From: JASGCK01 sp031538565
GTDB taxonomy: Bacteria > Pseudomonadota > Gammaproteobacteria > Burkholderiales > Burkholderiaceae_C
Assembly (NCBI GenBank): GCA_031538565.1
Contig: JAVKLS010000021.1
Coordinates: forward strand, 62,001 to 126,000
Direction of reading: 5' to 3'
DNA: 64,000 bases
Under the pieces are notes generated by a model. That model saw nothing but the letters and a program-made list of their open reading frames with translations. It had not been told where the DNA came from and searched no databases. A program made the position numbers and the translations under genes. Shown one piece after another: positions 58,623-64,000 of the stretch. The stretch's first letter is position 1; each line of letters opens with the position of its first letter.

Positions 58623-59111
58623 TTAGGCGATTTCAAATAGGGGCTGGCCAAACTCTACGCCCTGGGCTGTTTCTGCCAACACCCGCACGATCGTGCCCGA
58701 CTGATCAGCTTCTATTTCGTTCATGATCTTCATGGCTTCAATAATGCAAACGGTTTGCCCTTTCTTAACCGTATCGCCTACGCTGACAAACGGCTTTGCG
58801 TCGGGGCCAGACGCGGAGTAGAACGTCCCCACCATAGGCGACTTCAAAATATGATTGACGCTGGCCGCAGGAGCAGCAGATTGTGCAGGGGATGCGGGTG
58901 CGGGTTCTGTTGACGTGGGTGCTGGCGCTGGCGCTGGCGCGACAGCAGGCGCCGCACTGGCGTAATGGACTTGGGCATTGTTTGCAGGATTTGCGCCCGC
59001 GGGCTGACTTTTGACAATGCGAACGGTGCCTTCGGCTTCAGTAATCTCTAATTCCGCGACATTGGACTCGGATACCAAGTCGATTAATGTTTTGATTTTG
59101 CGTAAATCCAT
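58623..59111 (-). CDS. accB: Acetyl-CoA carboxylase biotin carboxyl carrier protein
   Basis: The 162-residue protein has the N-terminal MDLRKIKTLIDLVSESNVAELEITEAEG module, a long Pro/Ala-rich linker (about residues 45-85) and a C-terminal biotinyl domain with the biotinylated Lys in VCIIEAMKIMNEIEAD. In many Burkholderiales aroQ lies just upstream; here the next gene upstream is a TlpA-like thioredoxin, and aroQ is not present in the window. It forms an operon with accC. Confidence 0.97.
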   Translation of the reverse strand: MDLRKIKTLIDLVSESNVAELEITEAEGTVRIVKSQPAGANPANNAQVHYASAAPAVAPAPAPAPTSTEPAPASPAQSAAPAASVNHILKSPMVGTFYSASGPDAKPFVSVGDTVKKGQTVCIIEAMKIMNEIEADQSGTIVRVLAETAQGVEFGQPLFEIA

Positions 59112-59159
59112 ATACAGCTCTCCAATGCTTCGATGACAAAACGAAGAGTCATTCTAACT

Positions 59160-59723
59160 TTAAGTTACGCCCACTAGTTTGACGATGGTTTTTAGATCAT
59201 TTGCTGTTAATTTCCCATCTTTTGTAAATAAAATTTCGGAATTTCTTGAAATGAGAACCGAATAGGGCAAGCCACCGCTGGCATTGCCGAGCGACTTGCT
59301 AACAACCATTCCCTCTAATCCTGCCAAGGCAATGGGGAATTGAATGGGCGTGATATTTAAAAATTTAACGACAGATGGTACTTTATCGACGGCGATTCCA
59401 AGCAGTTGGATGCGGTTATCGGTGCTAGTGAATTTTTGCTGGTAAAACTGATTGAGCCGCGGCATTTCCTCTACGCACGGAGGACACCACGTTGCCCAAA
59501 AGTTAATCAAAAGTGGTTTGCCCCGATAGTGCGCAAGCGTCAGTGGTGCGTCGGTGGGTGTTTGCAGTGTCATTGCCCAGAGCGCGTCTATTGCCGAGGC
59601 TTGCGAGGGGGCGGGAGGTTTTTTTCTGCCAAAGCGCAGCGCCAATGCCGCGCCAGCAGCCAATGCCGAAAGTCCTGCCGCGCTTGCGTACAGCAGTTGC
59701 CGTTTGGTTAAAGTTTGCGTCAT
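59160..59723 (-). CDS. TlpA-like membrane-anchored thioredoxin-fold protein
   Basis: Start at the ATG at 59723 avoids overlap with metH and gives 187 residues. One N-terminal membrane anchor (LLYASAAGLSALAAGAALALRF) is followed by a periplasmic thioredoxin fold with the active site FWATWCPPCVEEMPRL and the cis-Pro region GLPYSVLIS. Such proteins reduce or maintain disulfides in the periplasm, often for cytochrome c maturation. It lies between metH and accB on the same strand; the exact partner is not known. Confidence 0.9.
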   Translation of the reverse strand: MTQTLTKRQLLYASAAGLSALAAGAALALRFGRKKPPAPSQASAIDALWAMTLQTPTDAPLTLAHYRGKPLLINFWATWCPPCVEEMPRLNQFYQQKFTSTDNRIQLLGIAVDKVPSVVKFLNITPIQFPIALAGLEGMVVSKSLGNASGGLPYSVLISRNSEILFTKDGKLTANDLKTIVKLVGVT

Positions 59724-59736
59724 CGCCGTGTGTGCA

Positions 59737-62496
59737 TCACAAGATGGGGGCAAGCAGCTTTACCAACTCCGCTTCGCTTGCTCCTGCGCGTTTGGCGCGG
59801 TCTTGCAATTGATCGGCAGCAATTTTTCCGACGTTGAAATACACGCTGTCAGGATGCGCTAAATAAAATCCACTGACGCTGGCGGCTGGCGTCATGGCTA
59901 GACTTTCAGTGATTCCCATGCCGATTTCTGCTACTTGCAGTAATTCAAACAGGGCACTTTTGGCGCTGTGGTCGGGACAGGCGGGGTAGCCAGGGGCGGG
60001 GCGTATGCCCTGGTATTTTTCGGCAATCATCTCTCCATTTGTGAGTGCTTCCTCAGGTGCGTAGCCCCATAAGTCAATGCGGACTCTGTGGTGTAAGCAC
60101 TCGGCAAAGGCTTCTGCCAGACGGTCAGCCAGTGATTTAAGCATGATGGCGCTGTAATCGTCTAAGTCGTCTAAAAAGTATTTTTCCTTTTTCTCCACGC
60201 CTATGCCTGCCGTGACTGCAAATACCCCCACGTAATCTGCGCAGCCAGAATTTTTGGGGGCAACAAAATCAGACAAGCAGCGGCTGGGACGCATCACGCC
60301 GTTGACGGCATGGCGTTCGGTTTGCTGGCGCAGTCCGTACCACGTCATTGCCACTTGGCTGCGAGACTCGTCAGTGTAGAGCGCAATATCGTCATCGTTG
60401 ACGGAGTTTGCTGGATAAAGTCCGACAACCGCATTTGCGGTCAACCAGCGTCCTTCGATCAAACGTTTGAGCATTCGCTGCCCGTCGCTGTAAACGCGTA
60501 CCGCCTCTGCGCCCACAATTTCGTCGCGCAAAATTTCAGGGAAAGGCCCAGCCAAATCCCATGTTTGGAAGAAAGGCCCCCAGTCGATGAACTTCGCCAG
60601 TTCGCCCAGGTCGAAGTTTTTGAAGACTCTTCGACCAATAAATTTGGGTTTGGCGGGTTGGTAAGTGGCCCAGTCGATGGGGGTTTTGTTTGCACGCGCT
60701 TTAGCCAAAGACCACATCGGTGCTTGCTTTTTATTGGCGTGTTGTTCGCGCACTTTGGCGTAATCCGCGTTCATTTCGGCAATAAAGCGCGTTGCTGTAT
60801 CGGAGAGCAAACCAGAAGCCACTCCCACGCTGCGGGATGCATCGGGGACGTACACAACGGGTCCCTCGTAGTGAGGCGCGATTTTGACCGCCGTGTGCAC
60901 ACGCGAGGTGGTTGCCCCGCCAATCATCAGTGGGATTTTTTTGATGCGGAAATAGTCATCTTTTTGCATCTCGCCCGCCACGTACTGCATCTCCTCAAGA
61001 CTGGGTGTAATCAGGCCAGACAGTCCAATGATGTCGGCACCTTCCACCTTGGCGCGCGCCAAAATTTGGTGGCAAGGAACCATGACACCCATGTTCACCA
61101 CTTCAAAATTATTGCATTGCAAAACGACGGTCACAATGTTTTTTCCGATGTCATGCACATCCCCTTTCACCGTCGCAATGACGATTTTGCCTTTGGTACG
61201 CACGTCGCGACCTGCGGCAACGTCTTGCAACTTCTCGGCTTCGATGTAGGGCAGCAAATGCGCCACCGCTTGCTTCATCACGCGGGCGGACTTGACCACT
61301 TGCGGCAAGAACATCTTGCCTTGACCAAACAAATCGCCCACCACGTTCATGCCGTCCATAAGCGGGCCTTCGATGACGTGTAGCGGCCTACCCAATTGAC
61401 CACCCACGCCTTTTGCCAAAATGTTGCGGTACGCCTCCTCGGTGTCCTCGGTAATAAAGTCCGTGATGCCATGCACCAGTGCGTGCGCGAGCCTCGTCTG
61501 CACGGGCACGGGCGCAGCTGGTGTGCCACGCCAAGCCAGCTTTTGACTCTCGTCCTTCGAATCGCTTTTGGCTGTATCAGCAATTTCTACCAAGCGCTCC
61601 CCCGCATCGGGACGGCGGTTTAGCACCACGTCTTCTACGCGCTCGCGCAGCACGGGCTCTAGGTCGTCGTACACACCTACCATGCCTGCGTTGACAATGC
61701 CCATATCCATACCAGCTTTAATGGCGTGGTACAAAAATACGGTGTGAATCGCCTCGCGTACAGGGTCGTTGCCCCTAAAGGAAAAGCTGACATTTGATAC
61801 GCCGCCCGATACCTTGGCGCCTGGCAAGTTTTGCTTAATCCAGCGCGTGGCATTGATGAAATCTACGGCGTAGTTGTTGTGCTCTTCAATGCCTGTGGCA
61901 ATGGCAAAAATGTTCGGATCAAAAATAATGTCTTCGGGTGGAAAGTCCACGGTGTCCACCAGCAGGCGATACGCTCGCTGGCAAATTTCAATCTTGCGCT
62001 CGTAAGTGTCCGCCTGTCCCTGCTCGTCAAACGCCATCACCACGGCAGCCGCGCCGTAGCGCCGCAGCAATTTTGCCTGCTGTAGAAATTGCGCCTCGCC
62101 CTCCTTCATGCTGATCGAGTTCACAATGCCCTTGCCCTGCACGCAGCGCAGCCCCGCTTCAATCACGCTCCACTTCGACGAGTCAATCATGATGGGCACG
62201 CGGGAAATATCGGGCTCGGAGGCAATCAGATTCAAAAATCGCACCATTGCTGCTTGGCTATCGAGCATGGCCTCGTCCATGTTGATGTCAATCACCTGCG
62301 CGCCGTTTTCCACCTGCTGACGCGCTACGGAGAGCGCCGCCTCAAACTCACCATTCAAAATCATGCGCGCAAAAGCTTTAGAGCCCGTTACGTTTGTGCG
62401 CTCGCCAATGTTGACGAACAAAGACCCCTCGCCAACGCTAAATGGCTCAAGACCTGACAGTTTCATGGGTTGTGCAATAGATTGCGAATTTGGCAT
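59737..62496 (-). CDS. metH: Methionine synthase, C-terminal modules (pterin, cobalamin and reactivation domains)
   Basis: The 919-residue protein starts directly with the methyltetrahydrofolate-binding domain (residues 1-265, with NIGERTNVTGSKAFARMI and SNVSFSFRGN). A cap region and the B12-binding domain with the lower-axial His in GDVHDIGKNIV (about residue 449) follow. The AdoMet-dependent reactivation domain ends the protein (about 590-919, RPAPGYPACPDHSAK). The homocysteine-binding domain that occupies the first 350 residues of E. coli MetH is absent. It must be supplied by a separate protein, as in other Burkholderiales with split MetH, but none is encoded in the window. AGGTGAGG precedes the ATG, and an SAH riboswitch controls it. 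Confidence 0.95.
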   Translation of the reverse strand: MPNSQSIAQPMKLSGLEPFSVGEGSLFVNIGERTNVTGSKAFARMILNGEFEAALSVARQQVENGAQVIDINMDEAMLDSQAAMVRFLNLIASEPDISRVPIMIDSSKWSVIEAGLRCVQGKGIVNSISMKEGEAQFLQQAKLLRRYGAAAVVMAFDEQGQADTYERKIEICQRAYRLLVDTVDFPPEDIIFDPNIFAIATGIEEHNNYAVDFINATRWIKQNLPGAKVSGGVSNVSFSFRGNDPVREAIHTVFLYHAIKAGMDMGIVNAGMVGVYDDLEPVLRERVEDVVLNRRPDAGERLVEIADTAKSDSKDESQKLAWRGTPAAPVPVQTRLAHALVHGITDFITEDTEEAYRNILAKGVGGQLGRPLHVIEGPLMDGMNVVGDLFGQGKMFLPQVVKSARVMKQAVAHLLPYIEAEKLQDVAAGRDVRTKGKIVIATVKGDVHDIGKNIVTVVLQCNNFEVVNMGVMVPCHQILARAKVEGADIIGLSGLITPSLEEMQYVAGEMQKDDYFRIKKIPLMIGGATTSRVHTAVKIAPHYEGPVVYVPDASRSVGVASGLLSDTATRFIAEMNADYAKVREQHANKKQAPMWSLAKARANKTPIDWATYQPAKPKFIGRRVFKNFDLGELAKFIDWGPFFQTWDLAGPFPEILRDEIVGAEAVRVYSDGQRMLKRLIEGRWLTANAVVGLYPANSVNDDDIALYTDESRSQVAMTWYGLRQQTERHAVNGVMRPSRCLSDFVAPKNSGCADYVGVFAVTAGIGVEKKEKYFLDDLDDYSAIMLKSLADRLAEAFAECLHHRVRIDLWGYAPEEALTNGEMIAEKYQGIRPAPGYPACPDHSAKSALFELLQVAEIGMGITESLAMTPAASVSGFYLAHPDSVYFNVGKIAADQLQDRAKRAGASEAELVKLLAPIL

Positions 62497-62499
62497 TTC

Positions 62500-62526
62500 C
62501 TCACCTTACTTCTATCAAAAGGTGAG
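62500..62526 (-). promoter_or_regulatory. Ribosome-binding-site hairpin of metH (expression platform)
   Basis: CTCACCTT (62526-62519) is perfectly complementary to AAGGTGAG (62507-62500), which contains the metH Shine-Dalgarno sequence three to four bases before the ATG. The loop is 11 bases. The left arm is also the 3' strand of the SAH aptamer, so ligand binding would free the ribosome binding site. This is the expected ON-switch logic for SAH riboswitches. Confidence 0.75.
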
Positions 62527-62606
62527 CGTGGTTGCTAGGGACTTGCACCCCAAGCCTAACAACTGTCTCACTTGCAAGTGATTAGCTGCTGCAACGCTCC
62601 TTGGGA
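62521..62606 (-). promoter_or_regulatory. S-adenosylhomocysteine (SAH) riboswitch
   Basis: On the minus strand the leader reads CCCAAGGAGCGTTGCAGC, then GTTAGGCTTGGGG, then GCAACCACGCTCACC. These match the conserved blocks of the SAH riboswitch: CCAAG pairs with CTTGG, GAGCG pairs with CGCTC, and the unpaired conserved bases GGAGCG-UUGC and the 3' GCUCACC are present. SAH riboswitches activate metH, ahcY and related genes when SAH accumulates. Position directly before metH fits. Confidence 0.88.
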
Positions 62607-62637
62607 TGGGGGGATTTTAACGTGCGAAAACTAGGGC

Positions 62638-63036
62638 TCAATTGGATGCAGCCAGATGTGCCGCCTGCGTTGTTGCCATCATCGACGGGTGCAGCAGTCC
62701 TAGCTTAGGGGTATTGCCAAAACGCGGGTTGGGTGGCGCGGTAAAAAAAATGCTGTTATAGGGCAGGATCGTTGTGCGTTTAAAGTTGAATTTTGTGTCG
62801 TAGCTCAGTCCCGCTGCCACATAAGCCGCAGGATGCTTGTCTTTTTGAATAACGAACTCGCCAGTGAATAAGCGATCTGTTTTTTGTGATGTGCCGTAAG
62901 CAATACGGGCTTCAAAGGCGGGAGCATTCTCATCGAAAACAGCCAGGATTAATGCGGGACGAAATTTAGGCTCTGGCGTTGGATAAAAGCACCAAACAAT
63001 ATCTCCTGCTGTTGGCTCTGGCCACCAATGGCTCAC
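62638..63036 (-). CDS. MazF/PemK-like toxin-family protein
   Basis: A 132-residue protein with the PemK/MazF-type N-terminus PTAGDIVWCFYPTPEPKFRPALILAVFDE, followed by an SH3-like barrel (ARIAYGTSQKT, FVIQKDKHPAAYVAAGLSYDTKFNFKRTTILPYNSIFF). MazF toxins are sequence-specific mRNA or tRNA endonucleases. It is coupled to a 109-residue upstream gene by a 4-bp overlap, the toxin-antitoxin arrangement. The active-site Arg/Thr pair cannot be assigned firmly by eye, so RNase activity is likely but not shown. Confidence 0.78.
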   Translation of the reverse strand: MSHWWPEPTAGDIVWCFYPTPEPKFRPALILAVFDENAPAFEARIAYGTSQKTDRLFTGEFVIQKDKHPAAYVAAGLSYDTKFNFKRTTILPYNSIFFTAPPNPRFGNTPKLGLLHPSMMATTQAAHLAASN

Positions 63037-63362
63037 GAAGTAATGCCAAACAAGTTTGATTTAACCGAGCGGCGCTTGGCAGGCGACACTTTACGCATTT
63101 TTGCCAATTGCGGCGCTGCGAGGCGGTTGATTTCTGCCATTTGCTTGTCTGTGATGGCGCCATCATCAGGCTCGTATTGCGGTAGATGAGTTATTGCAAA
63201 GTTGGCAAGCGCAAAGTGGATCGCTTGTGTTTCATCCACGCCCAAATACGCGGCCAGTTTCTGAGTGGTTGTACGTGTCACGCCAGTAGGGCTATCAGCA
63301 TTGCGATAGCGAAATGCAATCTGTGCAGCGGAGCGAGACTGCGGTGCTGTGACGAGAGGCAT
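63033..63362 (-). CDS. Putative antitoxin partner of the MazF/PemK-like protein
   Basis: A 109-residue protein with a basic N-terminus, a helical region resembling ribbon-helix-helix or coiled antitoxin segments (TTTQKLAAYLGVDETQAIHFALANFAI), an acidic middle (QYEPDDGAITDKQM) and a basic end. No textbook antitoxin family is obvious by eye. Its position before, and 4-bp overlap with, the MazF-like gene, plus an inverted repeat at its promoter, support an antitoxin and autoregulator role. AAAGGA precedes the ATG. Confidence 0.7.
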   Translation of the reverse strand: MPLVTAPQSRSAAQIAFRYRNADSPTGVTRTTTQKLAAYLGVDETQAIHFALANFAITHLPQYEPDDGAITDKQMAEINRLAAPQLAKMRKVSPAKRRSVKSNLFGITS

Positions 63363-63376
63363 GATAAATCCTTTTT

Positions 63377-63395
63377 AGATATCTATTTGATATCT
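63377..63395. promoter_or_regulatory. Inverted repeat operator at the second toxin-antitoxin promoter
   Basis: AGATATC-TATTT-GATATCT at 63377-63395 is a perfect 7-bp inverted repeat with a 5-bp spacer. It lies 15-33 bp before the antitoxin start codon, in an AT-rich region with -10-like TAAGAT overlapping it. It is a likely binding site for the antitoxin or toxin-antitoxin complex. Confidence 0.55.
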
Positions 63396-63456
63396 TACCA
63401 CGGCTACTTTTCCTCATCGAGTCTTAATCGGCGTTGCCATCATCGCCATCACAAAC

Positions 63457-64000
63457 TCACTTGGCTTTGACGGGCGCGACGTAGCGCATCAAATCGACAC
63501 TGACCACGCGCTGATCTGCTTGCAACTTCGTCAAAACGGCTGCAAGGCGACTCGGCGGCACGGCGGCATCTAGGTATTGACTGTTCACAAACAAACGCGA
63601 CAAATCAGCATTGCCGGCAATGAATGCATCGCCTTGAGAAGGATCGCTGAGGACCACACGCACGCCCGCAAGGCGATAGCTTAACTGCCCCGTTTTGCGG
63701 TCTTGCAGGGTAACCATTTGACCAGCCGAAGGTAGCGCAGGGTCTAAGGGATTGGCGCCCAAAAGGTCTTGCTCACGCTTCTCGTAGCTCACTTTCTGGT
63801 CGCCCGTTAAACGCGTCGCAAATTGCAATTGTGCCGCCGCCGCCTTGTTGATCGCGGACTGACTGACCGCGCCAGAAGCTGAATCAGCGCCAGCGCCAGT
63901 AGCACCCACAGTTCCTGCAGCGTGCGGGCCAGCAGGCGCTTTCAAGCCTGCCTCGCCACCGCCCGCCCCAGTCAAGCCTTGGGCGGGCGAATCGGCAGTA
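63457..64000 (-). CDS. Partial gene: C-terminal part of a protein of unknown function
   Basis: The reading frame is open from the right edge of the window to a stop at 63457, so the start lies outside. At least 181 residues are seen: a Gly/Ala-rich low-complexity region (about the first 55), then a folded-looking part with LTGDQKVSYEKREQDLLGANPLDPALPSAGQMVTL and ADQRVVSVDLMRYVAPVKAK at the end. I do not recognise the family; the low-complexity region suggests an envelope or regulatory protein. A TTG within the frame is not a convincing start. Confidence 0.6.
   Translation of the reverse strand, partial: TADSPAQGLTGAGGGEAGLKAPAGPHAAGTVGATGAGADSASGAVSQSAINKAAAAQLQFATRLTGDQKVSYEKREQDLLGANPLDPALPSAGQMVTLQDRKTGQLSYRLAGVRVVLSDPSQGDAFIAGNADLSRLFVNSQYLDAAVPPSRLAAVLTKLQADQRVVSVDLMRYVAPVKAK

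Noticed and set aside
60310..61383. Plus-strand 357-codon frame opposite metH
   Set aside because: It is antisense to the B12-binding and reactivation domains of metH; the product is His/Phe-rich and shows no domain.

Overview
The window comes from a chromosome of a betaproteobacterium, most likely order Burkholderiales near Comamonadaceae. The clues are a Bug-type solute receptor, a 1,890-residue double UvrA, a methionine synthase lacking its homocysteine domain behind an S-adenosylhomocysteine riboswitch, an accB-accC-prmA-DUF3426 block, ffh divergent to a CcsA-like gene, a lysine/alanine-rich histone H1-like protein, and yggS divergent to pilT. Base composition is moderate and gene packing is dense. 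I saw no rRNA, tRNA, CRISPR array, prophage or complete insertion sequence. Layout: 1-7.5 kb holds a histone-deacetylase-family amidohydrolase and an SRPBCC/GyrI protein, then moxR, a DUF58-transglutaminase fusion, mltB and a HAD phosphatase. clpB follows with a heat-shock-type promoter. At 10.2-10.9 kb is an AbrB/PIN toxin-antitoxin pair. At 10.9-15.1 kb a leftward fatty-acid-type operon encodes a 3-hydroxyacyl-CoA dehydrogenase, an enoyl-CoA hydratase, a Crp/Fnr regulator and an APH-fold kinase. At 15.2-23 kb come a glutathione S-transferase, an IlvD/Edd-family sugar-acid dehydratase, a D-2-hydroxyacid dehydrogenase and a full ABC sugar importer, which together look like uptake and oxidation of a sugar or sugar acid. 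At 23-26 kb are yggS, pilT and a 3-hydroxyisobutyrate-dehydrogenase-like gene. At 26.6-30.1 kb a catalase-like peroxidase, cytochrome c, YceI protein, ECF sigma factor and zinc-finger anti-sigma factor form a probable stress regulon. At 30.1-40 kb are a Bug receptor, the double uvrA, amiC, tsaE and queG. At 40-49.6 kb are lipB, dsbB, glnE, a thioesterase, two secreted proteins of unknown role, ffh, a short CcsA-like protein and ampD. At 49.6-54.6 kb are nrdA and nrdB behind NrdR boxes, and the histone-like gene. At 54.6-62.6 kb a leftward run holds a PfkB kinase, DUF3426, prmA, accC, accB, a TlpA-like thioredoxin and metH. The right end has a second toxin-antitoxin pair of MazF/PemK type and a partial unknown gene. 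Most genes are ordinary housekeeping. The noteworthy signals are: two 110-bp non-autonomous transposable elements, each with its own 4-bp target duplication; an SAH riboswitch whose 3' strand can mask the metH ribosome binding site; the DUF58-transglutaminase fusion; the double UvrA with an incomplete first zinc module; and several operators (NrdR, heat-shock, LacI-like, toxin-antitoxin, ECF-like). Several loci look trimmed: DUF58 is cut short, no pilU follows pilT, no aroQ precedes accB, and the CcsA-like protein lacks its N-terminal third. I found no clearly new multi-gene system.
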